A stretch of DNA of 64,000 bases, taken from Ghiorsea sp. Its GTDB lineage: Bacteria > Pseudomonadota > Zetaproteobacteria > Mariprofundales > Mariprofundaceae. The position numbers were made by a program, and so were the translations under genes. Positions 29,303 to 39,113 of this stretch are shown one piece after another. The stretch's first letter is position 1. The number at the start of each line of letters is the position of its first letter. The notes under the pieces were generated by a model that was not told the origin of the DNA, ran no database searches, and saw nothing but the letters and a program-made list of their open reading frames with translations. The stretch is from NCBI GenBank assembly GCA_027080505.1, contig JALWRX010000112.1:47744-111743 (forward strand), given 5' to 3'.

Positions 29303-30076
29303 ATGAAAAAGAAAACAACTGTAGCCACTTTATTGGCTGCAAAAAATGCACAGCAGCCACAAGTCTGGTTGACTGCCTATGATGCTGGTTCAGCCCGCAT
29401 AGCTGAAGAAGCAGGCGTAGATGTGATCCTTGTTGGTGACTCTCTCGGCATGGTTAATCTTGGTTATGACAGCACTATTCCTGTTACTGTTGATGATATG
29501 ATACTACACACTGCCGCCGTTGTACGTGGCAGAACAAAAGCATGGGTCGTCTGCGACTTACCTTTTGGTTCTTACCAACAATCCCCAGAACAAGCATTAG
29601 AAACCAGTGTACACGTTCTGCAAACAACAGGTTGTGATGCCATCAAACTCGAAGGCGGCAAAGCCATGGTTGATACTGTTCGTTTTTTAAGCGAACGTGG
29701 TATTGCTGTTGTTGGTCATGTGGGTTTAACACCACAGTCAGTTAAACAATTTGGTAACTACAAACAACGCGGCAAAAGCGAGGAAGAATCCCAAAATATT
29801 TATGATGATGCCTTAGCCTTAGCCGATGCTGGTGCAATTGCTGTGGTGCTCGAATGTATCCCTGAGCAACTTGCAGCAAAAATTACACACAATATCAACA
29901 TCCCCACTGTAGGCATTGGTGCTGGCACTGCATGTGATGCACAAGTTTTGGTATGGCATGATGTACTAGGTTTATCCGAACACACACCACCATTTGTTCA
30001 ACCTTATGCTCACTTAAGGCAAGATGCGATAGCCGCCATTCAAAACTGGGTTGCAGATGTGCGCAAACAATCATGA
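29303..30076 (+). CDS. panB: 3-methyl-2-oxobutanoate hydroxymethyltransferase
   Basis: First committed step of pantothenate synthesis: ketoisovalerate plus methylene-tetrahydrofolate gives ketopantoate. The 257-residue product begins MKKKTTVATLLAAKN and contains the conserved VGDSLGMVNLGYDSTIPV and GHVGLTPQSVKQFGNYKQRG segments. The ATG at 29303 is chosen because of the GAAAGGGG site; an in-frame ATG at 29249 would add 18 residues. Overlaps panC by four bases. Confidence 0.97.
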   Translation: MKKKTTVATLLAAKNAQQPQVWLTAYDAGSARIAEEAGVDVILVGDSLGMVNLGYDSTIPVTVDDMILHTAAVVRGRTKAWVVCDLPFGSYQQSPEQALETSVHVLQTTGCDAIKLEGGKAMVDTVRFLSERGIAVVGHVGLTPQSVKQFGNYKQRGKSEEESQNIYDDALALADAGAIAVVLECIPEQLAAKITHNINIPTVGIGAGTACDAQVLVWHDVLGLSEHTPPFVQPYAHLRQDAIAAIQNWVADVRKQS

Positions 30077-30924
30077 AAGTTATCACATCCATTAGTGAAC
30101 TGCAGCACCACTTGGCAAATTACCAGCAAGAGCAAATTGCCTTTGTACCTACCATGGGCTGTTTACATGAAGGGCATTTAAGCCTGATTCGCAAAGCCAA
30201 ACGCTTGGCTGATATTGTAGTGGTAAGCATTTATGTAAACCCTTTACAATTCAACGACAAGAACGACTTGAAACATTACCCCCAACCTTTTGAAGCTGAT
30301 ATTCAACACTGCCAAAATGAAGGTGTAGATTTTGTTTTTCACCCTGAAAACCTCTATGGCAGCACACCAATGCAAGTTGCCTTACACGTGAACAACTTAA
30401 GCCAAAGTTTATGTGGTTTACATCGACCAGGGCATTTTGATGGTATGATTACTGTTGTGAATATGCTTTTTAATATTGTGCGCCCTGATTTGGCTATTTT
30501 TGGCGAAAAAGATTTCCAACAATTAAGTATTATTCGACATATGGTGGCTGACTTACATATGCCTATAGATATTATAGCTGGCGAAACTGTGCGCGAACAA
30601 GACGGGCTTGCCTTGAGTAGCCGCAATCAACATTTAACAGCCGAACAACGACAAATAGCCCTTGCCATTCCTCAAGCCTTGCAAGCTGTGGTGGACACAT
30701 GGCAAAGCAATCGAAATATTCAACACTGTCTTGCTGCAGGGCAACATATACTTGATACACACAACATTAAACCCGATTACTTTGGTATTTATGATGAACA
30801 ACATCTGCAAGCCATGACCAGCTTTAATACCGATGACCCCATACCTGTCCGTGTGTTTATTGCTGCTACCATTGGCTCAACACGGCTCATTGATAATATG
30901 CCACTCATCACCAAGGATGTCTAA
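30073..30924 (+). CDS. panC: Pantothenate synthetase
   Basis: Joins pantoate and beta-alanine with ATP to give pantothenate. The 283-residue protein has the [16 protein letters not shown]-like motif near residue 30 and the LSSRNQHL loop later. The start overlaps the panB stop (ATGA). The panB-panC-panD order makes the whole pathway from ketoisovalerate and aspartate contiguous. Confidence 0.97.
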   Translation: MKVITSISELQHHLANYQQEQIAFVPTMGCLHEGHLSLIRKAKRLADIVVVSIYVNPLQFNDKNDLKHYPQPFEADIQHCQNEGVDFVFHPENLYGSTPMQVALHVNNLSQSLCGLHRPGHFDGMITVVNMLFNIVRPDLAIFGEKDFQQLSIIRHMVADLHMPIDIIAGETVREQDGLALSSRNQHLTAEQRQIALAIPQALQAVVDTWQSNRNIQHCLAAGQHILDTHNIKPDYFGIYDEQHLQAMTSFNTDDPIPVRVFIAATIGSTRLIDNMPLITKDV

Positions 30925-30925
30925 A

Positions 30926-31309
30926 ATGAAAGTCACCATGCTTAAATCCAAACTACATCGAGCCACCGTAACCCATGCAGAGCTTGATTATGAGGGCTCT
31001 TGTGCCATTGATGCTAACCTAATGAAAGCAGCCAATATTTTACCTTTTGAGCAACTGCACATATACAATGTCAGCAATGGTGAACGCTTTAGCACATATG
31101 CCATCGTCGCACCCGAAAATAGTTATACCATTGGCATCAATGGAGCTGCAGCGCATAAAGCCAAGGTGGGCGACACACTTATTATTTGTACTTACGCATC
31201 ACTCAAAGCGAAAAAAGCAAAACACTTTGCGCCAGACCTTGTATATTTAGATGCCAACAATCATATCAGCCACCAAACAAAGGGTGAATTGGCGCAAGAT
31301 AAAACATAA
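30926..31309 (+). CDS. panD: Aspartate 1-decarboxylase
   Basis: Makes beta-alanine from aspartate for PanC. The 127-residue zymogen is self-cleaved between G24 and S25 (YEGSCAID), turning S25 into the pyruvoyl cofactor. Start ATG 30926, one base after the panC stop; the longer frame upstream overlaps panC and is not used. Conserved [15 protein letters not shown] is present. It ends the pan operon. Confidence 0.97.
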   Translation: MKVTMLKSKLHRATVTHAELDYEGSCAIDANLMKAANILPFEQLHIYNVSNGERFSTYAIVAPENSYTIGINGAAAHKAKVGDTLIICTYASLKAKKAKHFAPDLVYLDANNHISHQTKGELAQDKT

Positions 31310-31429
31310 ACCTGTTTATGGCACTTGCCCTTATTTCGTTTGTATCGCAATACCAAGCTGTTCAGTGTATATTTCGCCGTCTAACTGGAAGGCTTTACAC
31401 TTCTTAAGCATACTTTTCTGGAGGAAATG

Positions 31430-32380
31430 ATGGAAAAACGCATTTGTATTATTGGCGGCACAGGATTTGTCGGGCGTGCAATAGCACGACAAGCTGTCGA
31501 TGCAGGTCATCAAGTCACCGTCACATCACGTCACCCCGAACGCGCACGTGATATGCTGGTGAAAGGCATACAAGTGCTCAAATCTGACATTACAACGGGC
31601 AAAGGTATAACCCAAGCTATGCAAAGTTGTGACACCGTCATTAACCTTGTCGGTTTATTGTTCCCAACATCTAAAAATACATTTGAAGCTGCACATACAT
31701 CTGGCGCAAAGCTTGTAATTGATACCTGCAAAGCAGAAGGTGTTTCACAACTATTACACATGAGTGCCTTGTTAAGCGATGATGCTATAACGCATACACA
31801 ATATGGTAAGACAAAACACCAAGCTGAAGAGTTGGTACGCCAATCCGATTTAAATTGGAGCATATTCCGCCCTTCCATTATTTATGGTGAACACGATTCT
31901 TTTTTAATGCGTTTTAAAAGTTTCTCAGCGATTGGTCCTATTTTACCTATCATTGCAGGTGACACAAAATTCCAACCTGTATGGGTTGAAGATGTAGCAC
32001 GTGCTTTTGTCCAAAGTATTGCTAACCCTAAAGTTCAACAACAAACTTATACCCTAGCAGGTAATGATATTTACACGCTTAAAACGATGATTGATATGTG
32101 GATGAAAGCATTAGGACGCAAACGCACCTTGGTATCCATGCCTCATATAGCTGCTAAGCTATTAGCCGCTATATCCAAACTTCTCCCAGTTCCAATCATT
32201 ACCAATGATCAACTTAAATTATTGCAGTATGATAATATTGCCCAAGGCGAAGCATTCCCTAGCATGTTTGGTTCACCTTCATCGTTTGAAAGTTTACTAC
32301 CCATCATTGCCAGCGGCGGACAAGCAGAACATATTCAGCATATGCTTGACCAAGCACGCACGCACTACCGTAAATCATAA
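31430..32380 (+). CDS. NDUFA9-like atypical short-chain dehydrogenase (NAD(P)-binding)
   Basis: A 316-residue atypical SDR of the complex I NDUFA9-like group. The Rossmann motif GGTGFVG is at residues 9-15 and a YGKTKHQAE segment in the middle gives the YxxxK pair. FRPSIIYGEHDSFL and FQPVWVEDVARAFV also match that family. Two ATG codons stand in tandem; the second (31430) is at a better distance (five bases) from the GGAGG site. Substrate is unknown. It overlaps plsY by one base (TAATG), so the two are probably co-translated. Confidence 0.8.
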   Translation: MEKRICIIGGTGFVGRAIARQAVDAGHQVTVTSRHPERARDMLVKGIQVLKSDITTGKGITQAMQSCDTVINLVGLLFPTSKNTFEAAHTSGAKLVIDTCKAEGVSQLLHMSALLSDDAITHTQYGKTKHQAEELVRQSDLNWSIFRPSIIYGEHDSFLMRFKSFSAIGPILPIIAGDTKFQPVWVEDVARAFVQSIANPKVQQQTYTLAGNDIYTLKTMIDMWMKALGRKRTLVSMPHIAAKLLAAISKLLPVPIITNDQLKLLQYDNIAQGEAFPSMFGSPSSFESLLPIIASGGQAEHIQHMLDQARTHYRKS

Positions 32381-32970
32381 TGGATATGCCACAGAGTGTA
32401 CTCATATTAAGTCTTGCTAGCTATTTTGTTGGAGCAATTCCTTTTGGTATTTTATTTGCCCGTTGGCTTACGGGTAAAGACCCAAGAGAACATGGCAGTG
32501 GCAACACTGGTGCGACCAATGCACTACGAACAGGCGGTAAAAAAGTTGGTGTTTTAACGCTCATTGCCGATGTACTTAAAGGGGTGATTCCAGTTGCTCT
32601 GGCTTTACAATTAGAGTTTAATCAATCACAGGTGTTAATTGTTGCGCTTGCTGCATTTTTTGGGCATATCTTCCCTGTGTACTTAAAATTCAAAGGCGGC
32701 AAAGGTGTTGCCACCATGTTTGGTGTATTGCTGCCTTGGGAGCCGACCACTGCAGCTTTGGCTTTTGCAGTGTGGTTTATTGTTTTTAAAGTCTTCCGTT
32801 ATGTATCCATTGCATCCATTGCCGCAGCGTTTGCTTTACCGCTTATCGCATGGTTTATGCATGATAGTGATGCTGCATTGATGGCTTGCCTTATTATCGG
32901 TGGTGCGGTCACCATACGCCATCATGATAATATGAGTCGTTTGCTTGCTGGAACGGAAACTAAAACCTAA
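32380..32970 (+). CDS. plsY: Acyl-phosphate glycerol-3-phosphate acyltransferase
   Basis: An inner-membrane enzyme that makes lysophosphatidic acid from acyl-phosphate and glycerol-3-phosphate. The 196 residues have about five membrane segments and the conserved motifs GSGNTGATNALR and KFKGGKGVAT. The gene shares its start with the upstream stop (TAATG) and overlaps the convergent aroB end by four bases. Confidence 0.95.
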   Translation: MDMPQSVLILSLASYFVGAIPFGILFARWLTGKDPREHGSGNTGATNALRTGGKKVGVLTLIADVLKGVIPVALALQLEFNQSQVLIVALAAFFGHIFPVYLKFKGGKGVATMFGVLLPWEPTTAALAFAVWFIVFKVFRYVSIASIAAAFALPLIAWFMHDSDAALMACLIIGGAVTIRHHDNMSRLLAGTETKT

Positions 32971-34064
32971 GCAAACGAGGCAATTAACTGACGAATATTG
33001 GCATCGGTCACATCCTCTGCAATATAGGCATCACCAATATCACGCAGTAAAATATAACGAATCAAACTGCCCACATTCTTTTTATCATGCCCCATAGCAT
33101 CCAGCCAATCTTCTGCTGAAAACTGTGGTATTTGCGTAGGCAATTGTGCTGCAATGAAAATATCTGTCACAGCCGCTTCAAGACCAGAGCTTGCTACACC
33201 CAACTGCTCGGATAACCGCGCTGCCATAATTGTACCCAAAGCTACTGCTTCTCCGTGCAAATATGTGGTATAATGTGTCATGGATTCAATGGCATGACCA
33301 AATGTATGCCCAAGATTCAATAAAGCACGTTGCCCTTGTTCTGTTTCATCTGCCATCACGACTTCCGCTTTATGGGCACAAGAGCGCAAAATAGCTTGGC
33401 TTATTTTATCTGCATCCAAATCAAGTAAAGCTTGCATGTTATCTTGCAACCACGCAAAAAAATCTTTATCACGTATCAAACCATATTTAATCACTTCAGC
33501 TAAACCAGCAGGCACCTGCCTTGTTTCAAGTGTAACCAGCACATTAGGGTCAATCCACACTAGTTTGGGCTGGTAAAACGCACCTATCATGTTTTTACCA
33601 TGGGGGTGATTAATCGCTGTTTTACCACCCACACTAGAATCAACCTGTGCTAACACTGTGGTGGGGATTTGAATGAATGGAATACCTCGTCTATAACATG
33701 AGGCGGCAAACCCTGTCATATCACCGACCACACCACCACCAAGGGCTATGATTGGCTCATTACGAGATAATTTACCAAGCATCAGGCTATCCATAATGGC
33801 TGACCATTGTTCTATATTTTTATATTGCTCGCCATCAGGAAGAATAAACGATGAGACCTGCCAACCTGCAGCTTCTAGTGATGACTGCACTGTTTTTAAA
33901 TATAATGGGGCAACCACATCATTACTGACAATCAAACAGCGACTGGGTTTATCGAATAAAGATAACATCTGCTCACCAATATCTGGTAAACAACCTGCTT
34001 GAATATGAATATCATAAGAACGTACGCCCAAATCGACGTGGTAAGTTTGGCTTTGTTTAGTCAT
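32967..34064 (-). CDS. aroB: 3-dehydroquinate synthase
   Basis: Second step of the shikimate pathway. The 365-residue protein has the NAD/DAHP-binding GGGVVGDMTGFAAS and DSSVGGKTAINHPHGKNMIG segments, and GHTFGHAIE with metal ligands. It lies five bases after aroK and ends converging on plsY. Confidence 0.97.
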   Translation of the reverse strand: MTKQSQTYHVDLGVRSYDIHIQAGCLPDIGEQMLSLFDKPSRCLIVSNDVVAPLYLKTVQSSLEAAGWQVSSFILPDGEQYKNIEQWSAIMDSLMLGKLSRNEPIIALGGGVVGDMTGFAASCYRRGIPFIQIPTTVLAQVDSSVGGKTAINHPHGKNMIGAFYQPKLVWIDPNVLVTLETRQVPAGLAEVIKYGLIRDKDFFAWLQDNMQALLDLDADKISQAILRSCAHKAEVVMADETEQGQRALLNLGHTFGHAIESMTHYTTYLHGEAVALGTIMAARLSEQLGVASSGLEAAVTDIFIAAQLPTQIPQFSAEDWLDAMGHDKKNVGSLIRYILLRDIGDAYIAEDVTDANIRQLIASFA

Positions 34065-34069
34065 GCGCC

Positions 34070-34570
34070 CTAGTCTGACAGAAAATTTATAATTTTCGCT
34101 ACTGCTTCTTCATCCGACAGCTTTTCTGTATCCACACGCAAATCCGCTACCTCAGCATATAAGGGGTTGCGTTGTGTAGCTAAAGAAATCATTTTAAAAA
34201 GTGGGTCAACACCATCAAGCAATGGTCTGTTTGCATCGCCAGCAATTCGCTCCGCCAATACAGTGGGGCTAGCATCTAACCAAATTACTCGCCCACTTTG
34301 TTTCATCATCGCCCTATTTTCTGCTGATAATATAGCTCCACCACCTGTGGCAATGATTTTTTCATCATCCTGTGCCAAAACTTCTGCCAACAACTTGCTT
34401 TCCAAAGCGCGAAAAGCTTCTTCACCTTCATCTTTAAAGATTTCAGGAATCGTTTTGCCTGCTTGGCTAACAATCAAGTCATCCAAATCCACAAGTTCTA
34501 ACGACAAACGGGAAGCCAACTGCTTCCCGAGAATCGATTTGCCTGAGCCCATCAGCCCAACTAAGACCAT
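34070..34570 (-). CDS. aroK: Shikimate kinase
   Basis: Phosphorylates shikimate with ATP. The 166 residues begin MVLVGLMGSGKSILGKQL with a P-loop GLMGSGKS at residues 5-12, and include the DLDDLIV and ATGGGAIL motifs. It directly precedes aroB. In E. coli-like gene order aroK-aroB follow pilQ; here a lipoprotein gene lies between. Confidence 0.95.
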   Translation of the reverse strand: MVLVGLMGSGKSILGKQLASRLSLELVDLDDLIVSQAGKTIPEIFKDEGEEAFRALESKLLAEVLAQDDEKIIATGGGAILSAENRAMMKQSGRVIWLDASPTVLAERIAGDANRPLLDGVDPLFKMISLATQRNPLYAEVADLRVDTEKLSDEEAVAKIINFLSD

Positions 34571-34573
34571 ACG

Positions 34574-35407
34574 TTACCAACTAGGGTCATTGAACGGTGA
34601 ACCACCAAGAGTATTCCTTAAGGCACAAGAACTTCCCTCTGTAATTTCATATATTAAATTTGTTTCTAGCACCGCTGTTGTTTGTGTACCTATCACTGGT
34701 GTAGTCGCTTTTAATTCTGCAACAATCCAGGGTGCATAAGCTTTAAGGTATAGCAAGCTAAAGTTAGCCGTTCCTGAAGCATCTGTAGTAACTGACGTAA
34801 TTGGTTGTAATGTTGTATCTTGCACAAATGTACCTGCTGACGCACTGTAAGGTGTTAAAATACCATCGTTTGCAGGTGTTGCAAAAGCCGCACCATATAC
34901 AGGGTTTCCATATGCATCAATGGATGTAATTGATGTTGCGGTTTGCGCTACATTTTCTCCAGCATCTAATACCAAGTTTTTATTAACATCTTCGTTAGGT
35001 ACGAGTGATGACCCAGCAACCAAAAAGAAGTATGGTGAACAATCTGTATTCGGTGCTGTTGCAGGGTCTTTCGCAAACCACTTACCAAACCTGTAGTACT
35101 TTGGCCATGTTGTTAGTGTTACCACCGCACCTGATACTGCAGCTCCATTACTATCAACCACCTGCACGGACATAGGCAAACTATATTGTGTTGGGCTAAC
35201 CACATTAATTTTAGTACCCATACCCAGTGCTATAGATCCCGCTGTACCTGATGCAATTGCTGTCACACCAGGTGCCGTATTACTTGTTGTCGCGGAAGAT
35301 GCCGCTGTAGTAGCTGTGGCTGTACCATTATTAGCTGTACCACAACCTGCTAACAAAGCAGCAGTAACCAGTAGCATCGCACATATCTTGCTATTTATTC
35401 TTTTCAT
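34574..35407 (-). CDS. Lipoprotein with Ig-like (invasin-type) domain
   Basis: A 277-residue protein with a lipobox LLAGC; C22 would be lipidated. A low-complexity Ala/Thr/Ser linker (about 24-45) follows, then an Ig-like segment with VQVVDSNGAAVSGAVVTLTT, and a second one with GNPVYGAAFATPANDG. The start at 35407 is chosen because AGGG lies seven bases upstream. It sits between pilQ and aroK, three bases before aroK, and 23 bases after pilQ. It is not PilP-like. A role at the outer membrane next to the secretin is inferred only. Confidence 0.68.
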   Translation of the reverse strand: MKRINSKICAMLLVTAALLAGCGTANNGTATATTAASSATTSNTAPGVTAIASGTAGSIALGMGTKINVVSPTQYSLPMSVQVVDSNGAAVSGAVVTLTTWPKYYRFGKWFAKDPATAPNTDCSPYFFLVAGSSLVPNEDVNKNLVLDAGENVAQTATSITSIDAYGNPVYGAAFATPANDGILTPYSASAGTFVQDTTLQPITSVTTDASGTANFSLLYLKAYAPWIVAELKATTPVIGTQTTAVLETNLIYEITEGSSCALRNTLGGSPFNDPSW

Positions 35408-35430
35408 CACATCCCTCACTTAAACCCAGC

Positions 35431-37875
35431 TTAACTGCCTGCTGCACCTTTCATTACTTTTGGCGTAATAAAGATTAACAGTTCTGTTTTATCATCACGC
35501 GTAGTTTCATTTTTGAACAACCAACCTAACACTGGAATTTCAGACAAATAAGGTACTCCCGTGCTATTAAATGATTTATCACGTGTATAAACACCACCAA
35601 TCACAATGGTTTCACCATCTTTAACATACACATTGGTTGTCACCGCTTTAGAATCAATACCTGTTGCACCATTAAACACAATCGGTGAATCCTTGGTAAC
35701 AACAATATCTAATATCACACCACCATCTGCTGTAATTTGTGGGGTTACATCTAAAGTTAATGCTGCTTTAGTCAGCGTGGTTGTTGCTGGACTGTTCGCT
35801 GAACCTGGCGTTACAATCGGCACTAAAGAACCTTGGGTTACTGTCGCTGATTTTAAGTTGCTAGTCACAATACGTGGATTCGACACAATTTTTGCATCAC
35901 CATCAGCTTGTGCTGCGGAAAGCTCCAAGTCCAAATTGATTGCATTACTGAATGAACCTAAACTTAAACCAATTGAACCACCACTAACCGATGCTGGCAA
36001 ATCAACCAAAAACCCACGACCCGTTGCCGCTGTCTGCCCACCACTGATAATGGCATCTGAGTTAGTTGCTGTTGTACCCGTTGCACCAATCGCAACAGAA
36101 CCCGGGAAATTTTTGTTTGTACTTCGATTTACACTACCACCCCAGCGTACACCAATACTATGTGTAAACTTATCCGATGCCTCAACAATTCTAGCCTCAA
36201 TCAAGACTTGTTGAATTGGCTTATCAATTGCTTTAATTAAACGTTTAACATTATTGATTGCTGACTGAGTATCTTTAATAATTAAGGTATTCGTACGTTC
36301 ATCAACCAAAATACTACCACGGCTAGACATCAAACCTGAATTATCAGACTCAGGCATAGTATTTTTATTTTTTGTGCCTTTTTTACTTGCTTTTGCCGCC
36401 TCTTTCAGCATCGCTTTTACATCAGCTACTTTTGTATAGCTTAGTGTAATAAACTCAGTCAATAAAGGCTCTAACTGTAATGAGCCTTTTCTTGCTTCAA
36501 TCTTAGATTGATATTCCGAGCGCAACACTTCAACAGGTGCAACCCTCAACACATTACCCGATTGCTCTTTGCCAAGCCCACGAGCTGACAAAATAAGCTC
36601 AAGAGCCTGATCCCAAGGTACATCAACCAATCGCATGGTAAGTGTACCTGTTACATCATCCGACATAATAATGTTTAAGTCACTCATTTCAGCAATCAAT
36701 TTCAATGCATTTCGAATATCAATATCTTTGAAGTCAAAAGTTACTTTCTCACCTTTGTAAGTAAACTCAGAGTCACCCTTGCCTTTACCACGTGTAGCAA
36801 CCGCTATCGTTTCTGGCACAAAGTTTAATGTAAACACATTTCCTTGCTGAAAACTTGTAGTTTCCACAGTTTCTCGTGTACGCACCACAATACGCACATT
36901 TTTTCCTTTGCGGTAAGTATCAATTTGCGAAAGTGGGCCTGCAAATGCACGTAAATCTTGTGTGCGTTCCTGCCCTTGCTTTAATGATGCATTTTTAATA
37001 TCTATAATCGTTTTATCTTTATCATCACTTACCAGAACAATTGGATTCGTCACATTAGTACGAATCATTACCCTAGCCAAACGACCATCAGGCTGAAAAT
37101 CTACACTTTCTACTTTTGCTGAAGCTGTTTCAACATGTTCAACTTGTCCAAAACGTATAATAAACTGCTCTGAAGAAGCTTCAATTTGCTGCTCCATTTG
37201 TCCCACTTGATTTAGGTCAATGACCAAGCGCAACCTATCTTCTGCCTCACCTACCGTTATACCTTTAACACGCTGGCTTGAGAATTGAAAACGTTCCTTA
37301 TTTAACTTCGATTTTCCACCCCAAAAATCAACGACTAAAGTTCTGTTTTTATTGGTTAAGAATGAATTATGGCTCGCATCTAAATTGGCACCTTTGAGTA
37401 CAACTTCCGTCAAATCACCTTTATCTTTAACCTGAAGTTTTTTGACCACTGGCTTATTCCCTACAGTTTGTTTCGTCTTCACAGCCTGAAAGCGAATAAC
37501 CAATGACTCAGGTTTTTCATCCACCTCATAACTTAGTGATTCACTTAACGCAATTTCTATACGCACACCCAGTTCATTTTTCTTAGGAAATACATTGGTT
37601 ACACCCAAACCCGAACCTTTAATCGCAACTACACTATCAGCAATATCAGCATTGGGAAAAGTCATCACCAACCTTGGCGGCTCATTTAGATCGAAAATTT
37701 GGTATTCTAAAGGCTCATCGGACTCAATAATCAGCATATCACCATCTTTTGAATCAAGCAGAGATACATTGTTTATGGTTCCTGCCCAAGAAACTGATGT
37801 AACCATCAGCATAGAAACCAAAAAACAGGCCTTCAACCAGCCACACAAGGCATAAGAACCATTATTCTTTTTCAT
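35431..37875 (-). CDS. pilQ: Type IV pilus secretin PilQ
   Basis: Forms the outer-membrane ring through which the pilus passes. The 814 residues start with a signal peptide (to about 31), then three AMIN-type domains (roughly 32-125, 142-243 and 248-353), an STN/N0 domain with VTFDFKDIDIRNALKLIAEM, an N1-like domain, and the secretin core ending GVPYLSEIPVLGWLFKNE. Between N1 and the secretin core lies a low-complexity KKGTKNKN segment. No pilP precedes it; only 54 bases separate it from pilO. Confident identification. Confidence 0.96.
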   Translation of the reverse strand: MKKNNGSYALCGWLKACFLVSMLMVTSVSWAGTINNVSLLDSKDGDMLIIESDEPLEYQIFDLNEPPRLVMTFPNADIADSVVAIKGSGLGVTNVFPKKNELGVRIEIALSESLSYEVDEKPESLVIRFQAVKTKQTVGNKPVVKKLQVKDKGDLTEVVLKGANLDASHNSFLTNKNRTLVVDFWGGKSKLNKERFQFSSQRVKGITVGEAEDRLRLVIDLNQVGQMEQQIEASSEQFIIRFGQVEHVETASAKVESVDFQPDGRLARVMIRTNVTNPIVLVSDDKDKTIIDIKNASLKQGQERTQDLRAFAGPLSQIDTYRKGKNVRIVVRTRETVETTSFQQGNVFTLNFVPETIAVATRGKGKGDSEFTYKGEKVTFDFKDIDIRNALKLIAEMSDLNIIMSDDVTGTLTMRLVDVPWDQALELILSARGLGKEQSGNVLRVAPVEVLRSEYQSKIEARKGSLQLEPLLTEFITLSYTKVADVKAMLKEAAKASKKGTKNKNTMPESDNSGLMSSRGSILVDERTNTLIIKDTQSAINNVKRLIKAIDKPIQQVLIEARIVEASDKFTHSIGVRWGGSVNRSTNKNFPGSVAIGATGTTATNSDAIISGGQTAATGRGFLVDLPASVSGGSIGLSLGSFSNAINLDLELSAAQADGDAKIVSNPRIVTSNLKSATVTQGSLVPIVTPGSANSPATTTLTKAALTLDVTPQITADGGVILDIVVTKDSPIVFNGATGIDSKAVTTNVYVKDGETIVIGGVYTRDKSFNSTGVPYLSEIPVLGWLFKNETTRDDKTELLIFITPKVMKGAAGS

Positions 37876-37929
37876 CTCACTCTCCTCACCAAACCTGATA
37901 ACTTTTTTGCGCCCAACGCTAATAGCATA

Positions 37930-38532
37930 CTACTTACCGCGCTTTTTCTTTTGTGTTTGAACAAATCGATAAGTTACCGCTTGCCCCTTAATCTTTAAAA
38001 CACCCTTATTCGCACTATCCACTGCCAATGATAGATTCTTCACATCCACAATCCTAGGCATTTCACCCACGCGCTTCAAAAAGGTTAACAGCTGTCTGAA
38101 CGAACCTGTTACATCCAACGATACGGGCACTTCAGCATAAATACTTTTCACTGTTTCTTTAGATGGCTTAAATGTTGTAAAATTCAAGCCTGAATCTTTA
38201 CCTGCCCAAGTCACACTTTCTAATAAGTCTGGAATCTGTGACTTCTTCGGCAGCATATTCAAAGCCACTTTTAGCTGCTTCTGCAACTGTTTATACTCTT
38301 CTTTCTTTTTCGGGATATTGCTTGCTAGCCTTTGGTTTTTACGCAACATGACTCGCTGATGTTCGACTTGAACCTTCTCATTAGCGATATCTTCCTGTAA
38401 TGGTGTCCACACAGCAGTGTAATACCCCACAGCAATCAACACGAGCACCACAGCCAAACCAGCAAGTTTTGTTGCCATAGGCAATGGAATTAATGGACGA
38501 AGCGCATCTAAATTCAAAGCATCTAAGTTCAT
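37930..38532 (-). CDS. pilO: Type IV pilus assembly protein PilO
   Basis: An inner-membrane protein of the alignment complex with PilM, PilN and PilP. The 200 residues hold one transmembrane helix (about 22-43), a coiled-coil stretch rich in E, K and Q (about 50-95), and a ferredoxin-like periplasmic domain. The start overlaps pilN by four bases. Confidence 0.92.
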   Translation of the reverse strand: MNLDALNLDALRPLIPLPMATKLAGLAVVLVLIAVGYYTAVWTPLQEDIANEKVQVEHQRVMLRKNQRLASNIPKKKEEYKQLQKQLKVALNMLPKKSQIPDLLESVTWAGKDSGLNFTTFKPSKETVKSIYAEVPVSLDVTGSFRQLLTFLKRVGEMPRIVDVKNLSLAVDSANKGVLKIKGQAVTYRFVQTQKKKRGK

Positions 38533-39113
38533 TTAGCTACTCCTTTTGCCTTTGTGATGGCTTCTCTTTCAGCAAGCGTTAAACGATGGAAGGTCAGTAC
38601 AAATTGTCGAACTTCAACACCTTCAGCTTTTGCTTCTTTATCAACTGTTAGACTGACTTCATCAAAATAAATAGATGCTTCCAATGCCCGCATAAAGTTT
38701 GCCACAGCTTTACTACTTTCGCCCAAGCCTGTAAGCGATATGGAACCAGCATTATCTTTTAAAGAAACCAACCAAATATTCTGTGGAATAGCATTTGCAA
38801 TCGCTACCAAGGTATTGAACGAGCGGAAGCGACCAGCCTGCAATTCATCAACAATTTGCAATTTACCTTCCACATCTTTTCTCAAGCTGTCCAAGTTGCG
38901 CAACTCACCAATTTTTTTCGAAAGCTGTGCATTTTTTGTTTTTAACAAAGCTTGTTCAGCTTGCAAATCGGTCAATTCCTGTGTTGACCAAATATCAATC
39001 ACGATAATGATACCAATAACAAGCAATATGGATGATACGAACACCGTGATATATTCAATAATTTGTTTCTTACGAAACTCTGCCCTATGCGGTATAAGAT
39101 TAATGCGAATCAT
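38529..39113 (-). CDS. pilN: Type IV pilus assembly protein PilN
   Basis: Begins with the PilM-binding INLIPHR motif (MIRINLIPHRAEFRKK), then one transmembrane helix (about 22-45) and a periplasmic coiled-coil/ferredoxin-like part. Length 194. It overlaps pilM and pilO by four bases each, so the three are translationally coupled. Confidence 0.93.
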   Translation of the reverse strand: MIRINLIPHRAEFRKKQIIEYITVFVSSILLVIGIIIVIDIWSTQELTDLQAEQALLKTKNAQLSKKIGELRNLDSLRKDVEGKLQIVDELQAGRFRSFNTLVAIANAIPQNIWLVSLKDNAGSISLTGLGESSKAVANFMRALEASIYFDEVSLTVDKEAKAEGVEVRQFVLTFHRLTLAEREAITKAKGVAK

